A stretch of DNA of 50,316 nt from Maribacter sp. (GTDB lineage Bacteria; Bacteroidota; Bacteroidia; Flavobacteriales; Flavobacteriaceae), in contig JAAETN010000026.1 of assembly GCA_024228355.1 (NCBI GenBank), positions 1-50,316 on the forward strand, written 5' to 3'. Position numbers and translations under genes: made by a program. The notes beneath the pieces are model-generated. The model saw only the letters and a program-made list of their open reading frames with translations, was not told where the DNA came from and did not search any database. Numbering within the stretch: the stretch's first letter is position 1; every line of letters starts with the position of its first letter. Of this stretch, positions 7,563 to 15,642 are shown piece by piece.

Positions 7563-9404
7563 TTAACCCAGTTCATTCACAGCTCTAGCTGCCATATCAA
7601 TTGCAGCCTTCATGTCAGCACTTGAGGCTGAATCGCAATTGGCAATGGTTATTCGGCCAAACGGTTGGCGCCCTATCTTTACGGATTCCCCAGGACCGCC
7701 AACAGTGTATCCATGTGCCCAACGATTGACGGAAATACTTTCGACATCGCTATCGAAATCAAATATTTCATTCGGTAGCATGCCACTTAAATGTGCTCTG
7801 ATTTCCTCTTCATAATCTTTAAATTGCATGCCCAACATTTTGTGTCGTACTTCACGATATTGCTCAATAGCTGGGGCTCCAATGGAATCTCCATACGGAC
7901 AGCTTATCATCTGAACAACGCAGGGATCATTTGGGCTCTTGGTATACTCGTATCCTCCCATACTTACTGGAAAGTCCATCAAAACTGCTTGGTGCATATT
8001 CCCCGGTGACATAGCCAGTCCGATTTCCATTTCTTTAAAAGCCCTCCAGTTCCTTAATCCTACTGTTGTATATAATAGTGGGCTTTTAGTTTGAAGTCTC
8101 AATGCCGCATCTTGTTCTTCCGGAAGACCTGAGACGATATGAGGAATCATCATGTTATAGCATGCCATTACCACATTTTTACTCTTTACCTGATAGGAAT
8201 TATTGTCGTTGATATATTTTATGAAAACTTCACTCGATTCTTTTGGGTCCCCACCATGTCGTACATTAACAACAGTACTGTTTAGTCTAATGCGAACAGT
8301 ATTGCTTGATTTGTCCAGTTCGTTATACTTGAATTTTGACAATACAAGTTCTTCCGCGCTGTTTTCTTTAGCTACATTAGGAATCATTTTTTTTACCAAT
8401 GCACGTGCTATTCCAGCGTTTCCATCTGGAAAATGATAAATGTATGGATTGTTTTCATCGTATACCGCTTTTGGGGTAAACCCTAATGCTCCACAGCTCT
8501 TCGCATCGCTTATTGACATTAAGTCTGTTCCTGTTTGTGCCCAGTCTAATCCTGAATTTCTCGCCATTCTCATTACTAATGGGTCGTCAACCCCTAATGT
8601 GTACTTCAAATAGTCGAAGTAAGATGTAGTGCGAATGTATTCTTCCAATTCCTCACCAGGAACGTCTATGGCATGAACTCCACCATTTAGTATTCTTAGT
8701 AATTGTTCTTGGCCTTTTATACTGAGAGGGGCTTGTTTGGCAGCTTCCTCATTTGTAAGTTTCCCACCCATTATTATCCCTTCAACATAATTAGGATAAT
8801 TGCAATAAGGATGCTTAACTACTTTGTCTTTTCCAAATGTTTCTTTGTTGAAGTATGTGACAGCTCCTAGATTATTCCGTCTATAGAAGTCCTTGTCATA
8901 GGCTGTTTTAAATATGTCGACATCTACACCTATATTTTTTAGAAGTTCATGTACCGTTTCACTTCCATATTCTGGTTCTACGATTGATTGTGATCCACCG
9001 TGCCCCAATCGTAATTGACCCTTGACCGAATGTTCATTCCGTTTGGCATGTCCACCAAAATCATCGTGATTGTCAAGGATTAGAATCTTTTTGTGCTTTC
9101 CGTGTTTTTGTTGGTAGAAGTAGGCCGCGGCAAGTCCGCTAATCCCACCTCCAACGACAACCAAATCATAGGCTTCATATAATTTTGTTGTTGATCCCCA
9201 ATCCGATTTTTTATCCCGGGCTTTGCTATGTGCATGGGTGTTTGACCCTGGGTGATTTCCTCTTAGACCAGTTAGCGCAGGGGGATAATACAATGGATCG
9301 AGGGTGTTCAATACAGGGTCATTCATACAGCCAATTGGAACGATTGAAGCCCCAACAAGCATTAAACTGCCATTGATAAAGTCTCTCCTTGTTATTGTAC
9401 TCAA
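7563..9404 (-). CDS. FAD-dependent amine oxidoreductase, spermidine dehydrogenase-like
   Basis: A 613-aa exported flavoprotein. The N-terminus has a twin-arginine-like signal (TRRDFINGSLMLVGAS) and then IGC, which could be a lipobox (Cys 26). The FAD-binding Rossmann motif is VVVGGGISGLAAAY (83-95), and the C-terminal FAD contact region is GRITIANCDSASSADMKAAIDMAARA. The layout and length match the NAD(P)/FAD-dependent family that contains Pseudomonas spermidine dehydrogenase. The substrate is therefore probably an amine or polyamine, but this is inferred from the family. It is likely periplasmic or membrane-anchored. It shares an upstream promoter-like box with the esterase gene at 11713. 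Confidence 0.8.
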   Translation of the reverse strand: MSTITRRDFINGSLMLVGASIVPIGCMNDPVLNTLDPLYYPPALTGLRGNHPGSNTHAHSKARDKKSDWGSTTKLYEAYDLVVVGGGISGLAAAYFYQQKHGKHKKILILDNHDDFGGHAKRNEHSVKGQLRLGHGGSQSIVEPEYGSETVHELLKNIGVDVDIFKTAYDKDFYRRNNLGAVTYFNKETFGKDKVVKHPYCNYPNYVEGIIMGGKLTNEEAAKQAPLSIKGQEQLLRILNGGVHAIDVPGEELEEYIRTTSYFDYLKYTLGVDDPLVMRMARNSGLDWAQTGTDLMSISDAKSCGALGFTPKAVYDENNPYIYHFPDGNAGIARALVKKMIPNVAKENSAEELVLSKFKYNELDKSSNTVRIRLNSTVVNVRHGGDPKESSEVFIKYINDNNSYQVKSKNVVMACYNMMIPHIVSGLPEEQDAALRLQTKSPLLYTTVGLRNWRAFKEMEIGLAMSPGNMHQAVLMDFPVSMGGYEYTKSPNDPCVVQMISCPYGDSIGAPAIEQYREVRHKMLGMQFKDYEEEIRAHLSGMLPNEIFDFDSDVESISVNRWAHGYTVGGPGESVKIGRQPFGRITIANCDSASSADMKAAIDMAARAVNELG

Positions 9405-9452
9405 TATTATTCTATTTGTTCTCTAAAATGCTTGCTAACGTATAGGATATGA

Positions 9453-9481
9453 ACCGGTATTAATCTTTTATATCTACCGGT
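9453..9481. promoter_or_regulatory. Inverted repeat ACCGGTA-N15-TACCGGT
   Basis: Perfect 7-bp arms separated by 15 bases, lying between the putative promoter of the FAD oxidoreductase gene (minus strand) and its start codon. It could be an operator for a dimeric regulator or a leader hairpin. Confidence 0.45.
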
Positions 9482-9483
9482 AA

Positions 9484-9497
9484 CGAAGTTAGCTGAA
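9484..9497 (-). promoter_or_regulatory. Shared upstream box / putative promoter of the FAD oxidoreductase gene
   Basis: On the minus strand it reads TTCAGCTAACTTCG. TAACTTCG is one base from the TAnnTTTG -7 consensus, and a TTG lies 20 bases upstream of it. The identical 14 bases recur at 11824-11837 before the esterase gene. Confidence 0.5.
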
Positions 9498-9611
9498 TTT
9501 GTTAATAGTATCAACTGATAGCGTACAAGTTTGTGCAGCGCATATCTACAAATAAAAAGTGGCACTTTAGTGTTTCAATCATAAAGAGTCCTGGTCAAAT
9601 GCCTTATACTA

Positions 9612-10790
9612 TTACAACTTCACAGCATATAGGTTTCCGTCCGAGCTTCCGAAATAGATGGTTTCATCTGCAATTATAGGTGTTGAAAGAATAGATCCCA
9701 AAGCGTGTATTGCTTTTTCCGAGGCCAAAAGCTCCTTGCCATAAAGTTCAAAGCCTTCTTTGAATTCACCATTCTCGTTATAAATTTTGCTAAAGTTTGC
9801 CATACTACTTTCGGTTTGATATTCCCATCGCTTTTCCCCGGTAGCGTAGTCGACCCCTATGACCTTTCCATCAAACGTACCAAAGTATATCACGTCGTTA
9901 TACGCAATGGCCGATCCATAGACCCGCATTTGAACGGGGAATGTCCATTGGCTAGTTCCGTTTACTTTTTCCAAAGCATAAAACTTATGCGCATCCGAGG
10001 TACCAAAATAAATGTTGTTTTTGTATTCCATGGGAGTGGCTATGATCCAACCACTGGGTTGCCGCATATTCCACATACCTATTCCCGTTTTGGCATTCAG
10101 CGCGTAGATGTTATAATCCCGACTCCCAAAATAAACAACATCATCTTTGACCAAGGCCGCTTTCTGTATTTCCCCTTTGGGAAAATAAGTAGCTCCGATA
10201 GTTTTAAACTTCCAGTTAAGTGATCCTTTGTCCACATCCAAGCAATAGAATTGACCATCATAACTACCAATAAACAGGTTATTCTCCTTAACTACAGGTG
10301 ATGCGTGTATGATACCACCTGTGGTGAATTTCCATGCCAAATCACCTGTCTGTGCTACTATGGCATATAGATTGCTGTCCCCGCTACCCCAAAAGAGCAT
10401 ATCGCTGTTTCCAGTTGGGGAAGAAAGGTAATAATCCCACAGATCATACATTTTCTCGCCTTCTGAAGCAAACTTCCAAATCAATTGGCCTGAGCTCTTT
10501 TCAATAGCGTATAAATATCCATCATTACTGCCCACACATACGAAGTTGTTCCAAATAAAGGGTGAGGAATGAACTGCCCCCCCGGTCTTGTATCTCCAAA
10601 CTTCCTTGCCTGTAGTTTTGTCTATGGCATAGAGGTGATGGTCACCACTACCAATAAAAACCATGTTGCCATCCAGTGCTGGAGAAGAATACACACGGTC
10701 TGCTGTTTTGAACTGCCAGACAATTTCCTGACCAAACGTTTGGTTCAAACAAAGTAGCAAAAGAAATAGAAGTAGTAAGAATCGGGTCAT
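9612..10790 (-). CDS. Secreted PQQ-like beta-propeller protein
   Basis: A 392-aa protein with a signal peptide (FLLLLFLLLLCLNQTFG, cleaved near residue 20). It has about seven repeated blades, each of the form VYSSPALDGNMVFIGSGD, LYAIDKTTGKEVW, WKF. These are PQQ/BamB-type WD-like blades (PQQ_2 family). No quinoprotein dehydrogenase heme or active-site Asp-Cys-Cys ring is seen, so it is probably a scaffold or binding propeller in the periplasm rather than an enzyme. Its ATG overlaps the stop of the upstream esterase gene by 4 bases (ATGA), so the two are translationally coupled. Confidence 0.85.
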   Translation of the reverse strand: MTRFLLLLFLLLLCLNQTFGQEIVWQFKTADRVYSSPALDGNMVFIGSGDHHLYAIDKTTGKEVWRYKTGGAVHSSPFIWNNFVCVGSNDGYLYAIEKSSGQLIWKFASEGEKMYDLWDYYLSSPTGNSDMLFWGSGDSNLYAIVAQTGDLAWKFTTGGIIHASPVVKENNLFIGSYDGQFYCLDVDKGSLNWKFKTIGATYFPKGEIQKAALVKDDVVYFGSRDYNIYALNAKTGIGMWNMRQPSGWIIATPMEYKNNIYFGTSDAHKFYALEKVNGTSQWTFPVQMRVYGSAIAYNDVIYFGTFDGKVIGVDYATGEKRWEYQTESSMANFSKIYNENGEFKEGFELYGKELLASEKAIHALGSILSTPIIADETIYFGSSDGNLYAVKL

Positions 10791-11713
10791 TTTGAATTGT
10801 TTAAAGTTTTGGAAATTTTTTCTTTCTTATAGGATAACATCCAATCATAGATATCAACTTCAAATGAATCATGAAGTTGTAAATGATCTCTACCGGCTCC
10901 GTTGTACGTAGTTGTCCAAGCATCATGGCCTAAATTGGGATACACCGTTACCCTTGCTTTAACCAATGGGTTTGTGAGGTTAATGGCTTCCACTAAGGGG
11001 AAGGACCCATAACTCGTATAAGCTTCAACGGTTGTGTCGCGAGCACCATGAAATGCCCAAATAGGTACTTCTTTTAGATTATTAATCAGGTATTCTGCCC
11101 CTGAGGCACTTATAGGTACTATTGCAGTGGCATAGTGATCCTCAATTTCGCCGACATAGTACCAGCATCCTCCACCTCCCAGGCTCAATCCCGTTAAATA
11201 TATTCGATTGGGATTTATTTTATAGGTATTCAACAGGTATTCGATAAACCTATGCACTTCATACGGAGCCCAATATGGACTCGTTAATTGTGGGGTAACA
11301 ACTATGAAAGGGTGCGTTGGATTCCATTGGCCAGCTTGTATTAATTTAGGAGGCCCGGCTAATAAGACATTTTTAAGAGGTTCATTCCCTAAATTGCTAT
11401 TCCATCCGTGTAAAAATATAATTACAGGATATTCAGGTCCATCACCTTTATAGTCGCTAGGCGTATAAACATAATGGCTAAAGTTGGCGGAACTTGTTCC
11501 CAAAGGAAATGCTGTATGGCTTCCGCCAGTATCTTCTGGTAACAGAACTAGGTCACTATCATCTATTCTAATTTCAAACGGTTCCTCTTGTTCATTTTCC
11601 GTAGAACCATCAATATCCAATGTATCTGCTATCTCAACATTTCCTAGTTCTTCATTGCTTTCGCATGAAAGAAGGAACAAAGAGGATAATATTATGATTA
11701 GAAAGTTTTTCAT
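10787..11713 (-). CDS. Lipoprotein esterase / prolyl oligopeptidase-like alpha/beta hydrolase
   Basis: A 308-aa lipoprotein. MKNFLIIILSSLFLLSC gives a type II signal with Cys at residue 17. After an acidic linker comes an alpha/beta hydrolase domain with the oxyanion segment IIFLHGWNS, the nucleophile elbow GLSLGGGG and a catalytic His in LGHDAWT. It resembles feruloyl or acetyl esterases and phospholipase-like hydrolases (Esterase PHB/prolyl oligopeptidase families). The frame extends 9 bases further to a TTG at 11722, but ATG at 11713 starts the signal peptide directly. It is the first gene of a two-gene operon with the beta-propeller. Confidence 0.82.
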   Translation of the reverse strand: MKNFLIIILSSLFLLSCESNEELGNVEIADTLDIDGSTENEQEEPFEIRIDDSDLVLLPEDTGGSHTAFPLGTSSANFSHYVYTPSDYKGDGPEYPVIIFLHGWNSNLGNEPLKNVLLAGPPKLIQAGQWNPTHPFIVVTPQLTSPYWAPYEVHRFIEYLLNTYKINPNRIYLTGLSLGGGGCWYYVGEIEDHYATAIVPISASGAEYLINNLKEVPIWAFHGARDTTVEAYTSYGSFPLVEAINLTNPLVKARVTVYPNLGHDAWTTTYNGAGRDHLQLHDSFEVDIYDWMLSYKKEKISKTLNNSK

Positions 11714-11823
11714 GACAATCAATCGAAAATAACATCTGTTTATCTCAATTGTTCAATGGTAAAGATATGAATTGATTTTATTGATATAAATTGACCAATG
11801 TTGACCTTGATTAAGCCGAATAG

Positions 11824-11837
11824 CGAAGTTAGCTGAA
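11824..11837 (-). promoter_or_regulatory. Shared upstream box / putative promoter of the esterase operon
   Basis: Identical to the 14-base box at 9484-9497 (TTCAGCTAACTTCG on the minus strand) and placed about 110 bases before the esterase ATG. Two direct TTGACC repeats (11791-11796 and 11801-11806) lie between the box and the start and could be regulator half-sites. Confidence 0.45.
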
Positions 11838-12008
11838 ATTTTTGTTATAGAAAGTGCGTATTTTGAGAGAGATTTCAAGGCTGACAGCAGGTCTTAGCAC
11901 AAGGATTGACGATGGTTGCCGAAGTTGATATATCCCGTAGGCATTGATAGATTTTTATATCAAATTGTATTACTTTGCAGTACTTTAAGTTAGTAGAAAT
12001 CAAAAATC

Positions 12009-12857
12009 ATGATCATGTCAAACCCCAATTGGAAAACCGCTTTGGAATTTGAGGATATTACCTATAAAAAGAGCAATGGTGTTGCCCGTATTGCTTTTAA
12101 CAGACCTGATGTCCGTAATGCCTTTCGCCCTAAGACCACAAGTGAACTCTACAAGGCGTTTTATGATGCCCAGGAAGATACTTCAATAGGGGTAGTGTTA
12201 CTTTCTGCAGAAGGTCCATCTACCAAAGATGGGGTCTATTCATTCTGTAGTGGGGGCGACCAAAAGGCGAGGGGGCATAAAGGATATGTTGGTGAGGATG
12301 GCATGCATCGTTTGAATATTCTTGAAGTACAACGTTTGATTCGTTTTATGCCTAAGGTCGTGATTGCCGTCGTACCAGGTTGGGCAGTAGGCGGGGGGCA
12401 TAGTCTGCATGTGGTTTGCGACCTAACATTGGCGAGCAAGGAACATGCCCTATTTAAACAAACCGATGCTGACGTTACCAGTTTTGATGGTGGCTATGGT
12501 TCTGCATATTTGGCCAAAATGGTAGGTCAGAAAAAAGCACGCGAGATTTTCTTTTTAGGAAGAAGTTATACCGCCCAAGCGGCTTATGAAATGGGCATGG
12601 TAAATGCAGTAATACCCCATGAGGAATTGGAAGAAACAGCTTATGAATGGGCACAGGAGATTTTAGAAAAATCACCAACCTCGATAAAAATGCTGAAGTT
12701 TGCCATGAATCTAACCGATGACGGTATGGTCGGTCAGCAGGTATTTGCTGGTGAAGCTACACGATTAGCCTATATGACTGACGAAGCCAAAGAGGGGCGT
12801 AATGCATTTTTGGAAAAACGTAAGCCTAATTTCGGAAAGGATAATTGGATTCCTTAA
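12009..12857 (+). CDS. menB: 1,4-dihydroxy-2-naphthoyl-CoA synthase (MenB)
   Basis: A 282-aa crotonase-fold enzyme that closes the second ring of naphthoate by Dieckmann condensation of o-succinylbenzoyl-CoA in menaquinone synthesis. Visible motifs are the MenB-typical NAFRPKT (37-43), the oxyanion-hole region FCSGGDQ (79-85), GWAVGGGHSLH (124-132) and SFDGGYGSAYLA (158-169). The C-terminus EKRKPNFGKDNWIP is standard for the family. ATGs at 12009 and 12015 are both plausible starts. No other men gene adjoins it, which is not unusual in Bacteroidota. A possible promoter is TTG near 11943 with TTACTTTG near 11970. A weak terminator follows. Confidence 0.95.
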   Translation: MIMSNPNWKTALEFEDITYKKSNGVARIAFNRPDVRNAFRPKTTSELYKAFYDAQEDTSIGVVLLSAEGPSTKDGVYSFCSGGDQKARGHKGYVGEDGMHRLNILEVQRLIRFMPKVVIAVVPGWAVGGGHSLHVVCDLTLASKEHALFKQTDADVTSFDGGYGSAYLAKMVGQKKAREIFFLGRSYTAQAAYEMGMVNAVIPHEELEETAYEWAQEILEKSPTSIKMLKFAMNLTDDGMVGQQVFAGEATRLAYMTDEAKEGRNAFLEKRKPNFGKDNWIP

Positions 12858-12879
12858 TAGCAGGACTTGTCTAAAACTA

Positions 12880-12913
12880 AAAAGAGCCTCACCGGTTACG
12901 ATAAGACTCTTTT
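12880..12913 (+). terminator. Possible terminator after menB
   Basis: AAAAGAG (12880-12886) pairs with CTCTTTT (12907-12913) around a larger, partly paired loop. It lies 23 bases after the stop codon. Confidence 0.4.
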
Positions 12914-13080
12914 ACGAGAACACTATATGAAAATGAAAAAATTTATTTACTTAATTAATACATGATAAATGTAGATCGCTTTCAGAGCAATTAATAATTA
13001 TTGTTGTGAGATAAGCGGAAATTGTGGTGAACCTTCTTAAAAAAGATATTTACACCTTGAATTTGATAAAAAAGACCCCG

Positions 13081-14424
13081 TTATTTTATTGCTTTGATTA
13101 CCTCGCTAATAAACTTATTTACATCAAATTCAGGAGTTTCGGCAAGTCCAGTTCGAACGATAACCAATTCTTTAGAAGGAATAATAAAAACATATTGCCC
13201 TTGATAACCATTGGCAGAAAAGAGATCTCGAGGCACATCAGTGTATTTACCTTCTGCATTGAGCCACCAGTGGGCACCATAGGTTCCGTTTGATTGTGCC
13301 GTAGGTTCGGTGATATAATCGATCCATTCAGGATTGAATAATTGTTCGCCGTTCCAATGGCCTTTATTCAAGTGCAGTATTCCGAATTTGGCCCAGTCCC
13401 TTGTATTGGCCCACCCATAGGAAGACCCTACAAAATTCCCTGCCATATCGGTCTCAATAAGCATGGAATGCATCCCAATTTTATCTATTAATGCCGAATA
13501 TGGGAAATCCAGGTACTCTTGATGGCTTTTGAAATGTTTCCGTAGTATCCCTGAAAGTAGATTGCTCGTTCCAGAGGAATAGTTCCAAACTTTTGGACTA
13601 TTCAAGGTGTAGTCCGTATTAATTTGTGATTTTGTCATATCACTGGCCATGAAAAGCATTTTTGTAACATCTGAAATGGAAGAATAATCCTCATCCCATT
13701 CCATTGCACTTTGCATGCGTAGTAAATCATCCAAAGGAATAATTTCCCGAGGATCTTTACCAACCAAACCCGTTAATTCTAGCTCCTTAAAAGGTTGATA
13801 ATCCATACTTAATTTACCCTGATGCTGTAGTATACCAAACAAAGTTGCCAAAACACTTTTGGTCATTGACCAGCCTAAAATGGGCGTATCCTTGGTAAAG
13901 CCTGCAGCATATTTTTCTCCAAGAATATGGTTTTTGTAGGAAACAAGTACTGTACGCGTTTTTTGCACCTCGGCATTTGCGAACGCCCCATCGATGGCCT
14001 TTTGGAGTTGTTGGTAATCTACGTTCTCAAAGATGGTATCCTTGGTACCATTATCTCCATACGGGAATGGTAGTCCATTTTCTAATTTAGTCCGATTAGG
14101 CCGGTAATTAATTTCATTGATATCAAAATCGTCATTGACAAGAATACATCCCAATCCATCCCTGCAAACCGATTTTCGTTCCATTAGTCCATAAACAGTG
14201 GCAGCTACTTCATTTTCATGAACTTTAATATCTGCAAGTTTTATCATCGGAACATTATGGTCATTGGCATTGACCGATTCAACACTGCGGTGTGCAATGA
14301 ATCTACTCGATGCCATATTTTTAGATGCAAAACCAGAAATAATATTCAGTTTTGGGTAATTGAGGAGAACAATGCCTGCAATAACCAAGAGTAATGCTAT
14401 AAGAATGCGTTTAATAAATTTCAT
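13081..14424 (-). CDS. Serine hydrolase of the beta-lactamase/class C family
   Basis: A 447-aa protein with an N-terminal membrane anchor or uncleaved signal (residues 5-22). A spacer of about 150 residues precedes a penicillin-binding-protein-like domain with SMTK (186-189, the Ser-x-x-Lys nucleophile motif) and YSSG (282-285, replacing Tyr-x-Asn). A C-terminal GAHWW...NAEG...SANGYQGQ region resembles that of 6-aminohexanoate-dimer hydrolase and the esterase EstB. It is likely periplasmic or membrane-tethered and could hydrolyse amides or esters, possibly cell-wall peptides. It is divergent from the 3D-domain/amidase/M14 operon, which supports but does not prove a cell-wall role. Confidence 0.85.
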   Translation of the reverse strand: MKFIKRILIALLLVIAGIVLLNYPKLNIISGFASKNMASSRFIAHRSVESVNANDHNVPMIKLADIKVHENEVAATVYGLMERKSVCRDGLGCILVNDDFDINEINYRPNRTKLENGLPFPYGDNGTKDTIFENVDYQQLQKAIDGAFANAEVQKTRTVLVSYKNHILGEKYAAGFTKDTPILGWSMTKSVLATLFGILQHQGKLSMDYQPFKELELTGLVGKDPREIIPLDDLLRMQSAMEWDEDYSSISDVTKMLFMASDMTKSQINTDYTLNSPKVWNYSSGTSNLLSGILRKHFKSHQEYLDFPYSALIDKIGMHSMLIETDMAGNFVGSSYGWANTRDWAKFGILHLNKGHWNGEQLFNPEWIDYITEPTAQSNGTYGAHWWLNAEGKYTDVPRDLFSANGYQGQYVFIIPSKELVIVRTGLAETPEFDVNKFISEVIKAIK

Positions 14425-14517
14425 AGGCCATATTAAAAAGTCTCAAAGATAAATATTAGATTTATCATAAATCGCTACATTAAGTTTTCACCACCAAAAA
14501 AGTAACTATCTAACACT

Positions 14518-14982
14518 ATGCGAGCATTAAATGAGTCTACTATCTTTCTCCTATTTTCAATTGTATTTTTTACCTCTTGTTCTCCCGACAAAAACAAAAA
14601 GTTGGACCCACATGTATGGATTCCTCTTGAAGTTACTGCAACGGCTTATAACTCATTACGTTATCAAACATCAACTAATCCCAGTATAACGGCTTGGGGC
14701 GATACCCTGATTCCAGGAATGAAAACCATTGCGGTTTCTAGGGATTTATTGGCCAAAGGTTTGAAATATGAAACAATGGTACGGATAGATACCTTTCCAG
14801 ATACCTTCTACGTTAATGATAAAATGCATCGTAAATGGAATAATAGGATCGATATTTATATGGGAAAAGATATAAAGATGGCCAAGGAATGGGGAAGAAA
14901 AAAGGTGCAAATCAGCTATGCTGTTTTAAGGGAAGAACTGGATTCTTTAATCCTTAAAAAAATAAAAATCAAAGAACAATGA
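14518..14982 (+). CDS. 3D-domain lipoprotein (double-psi beta-barrel)
   Basis: A 154-aa lipoprotein with lipobox FTSC (Cys 21). The mature part is a single 3D domain named for its three conserved Asp residues: AWGDTLIPGMKTIAVS (Asp 62), VNDKMHRKW (Asp 101) and NRIDIYMG (Asp 112). This fold is shared with the catalytic domain of MltA lytic transglycosylases and with Gram-positive resuscitation-type proteins, and it often acts on or binds peptidoglycan. It is first of three tightly spaced genes; the next gene starts inside its stop codon (ATGA overlap). It is divergent from the serine hydrolase, with 93 bases between them. Confidence 0.82.
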   Translation: MRALNESTIFLLFSIVFFTSCSPDKNKKLDPHVWIPLEVTATAYNSLRYQTSTNPSITAWGDTLIPGMKTIAVSRDLLAKGLKYETMVRIDTFPDTFYVNDKMHRKWNNRIDIYMGKDIKMAKEWGRKKVQISYAVLREELDSLILKKIKIKEQ

Positions 14983-15641
14983 AACAATTCCTTACATTAT
15001 TAATTTTGACATTATTCATGTCATGTTCAGCATCAAGAAAGATAGTTGACAAACCTATATTATTTAATGAAGAACGCAAGGAATTGACTTTACAGTATCT
15101 AAAAAACAGATATGGATTGGAACAGGATGTACCCAAAATCACACCAAGAATGATAGTCTTGCATTGGACAGCAATACCAACTTTTGAAGGTTCTTTCGAT
15201 GCTTTCCTTAATACCAAATTACCGAATTGGAGACCAGATATTGAAAGTGTTAGTGGTCTTAATGTTTCAACCCATTTTTTAGTTGACCAAGATGGAACCA
15301 TTTATAGTCTCATGCCTGAAACTACAATGGGAAGGCATGTAATAGGTCTAAATCACTGTTCCATCGGAGTTGAGAATGTTGGGGGTACCAAAGACACCCC
15401 ATTAACAAAGTCACAACTAAAATCAAATATTTGGTTGGTCAAATATCTGGCTAAAAAATACAATATAGAATACCTTATTGGTCATCATGAATATACCTTG
15501 TTTGAAGATCATAAACTTTGGTTGGAAAAAGACGATGGTTATAGAACAACGAAAACCGATCCAGGAGATGATTTTATGACCAAAGTCCGAATGGCTACCA
15601 AGAAATTTGATTTTAAACCCATACCTGTAAAAAACCAATAG
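14979..15641 (+). CDS. N-acetylmuramoyl-L-alanine amidase lipoprotein (Amidase_2)
   Basis: A 220-aa lipoprotein (lipobox FMSC, Cys 16) with an amidase_2/PGRP fold. Zinc ligands fit His 62 (VLHWTA), His 169 (IGHHEY) and Asp 194 (TKTDPGDDF), with Glu 132 in IGVENVGG at a position conserved in the family. It should cleave the bond between MurNAc and the first L-Ala of muropeptides, at the outer membrane or in the periplasm. It overlaps the preceding 3D gene by 4 bases and is followed after one base by the M14 peptidase, a coupled trio consistent with murein turnover or recycling. Confidence 0.9.
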   Translation: MKQFLTLLILTLFMSCSASRKIVDKPILFNEERKELTLQYLKNRYGLEQDVPKITPRMIVLHWTAIPTFEGSFDAFLNTKLPNWRPDIESVSGLNVSTHFLVDQDGTIYSLMPETTMGRHVIGLNHCSIGVENVGGTKDTPLTKSQLKSNIWLVKYLAKKYNIEYLIGHHEYTLFEDHKLWLEKDDGYRTTKTDPGDDFMTKVRMATKKFDFKPIPVKNQ

Positions 15642-15642
15642 C

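Noticed and set aside
9705-10223. 172-aa plus-strand ORF
   Set aside because: It is antisense to the well-supported PQQ-like propeller gene and is produced by its repetitive codon pattern.
13024-13293. 89-aa plus-strand ORF
   Set aside because: Most of it is antisense to the C-terminus of the serine hydrolase gene.
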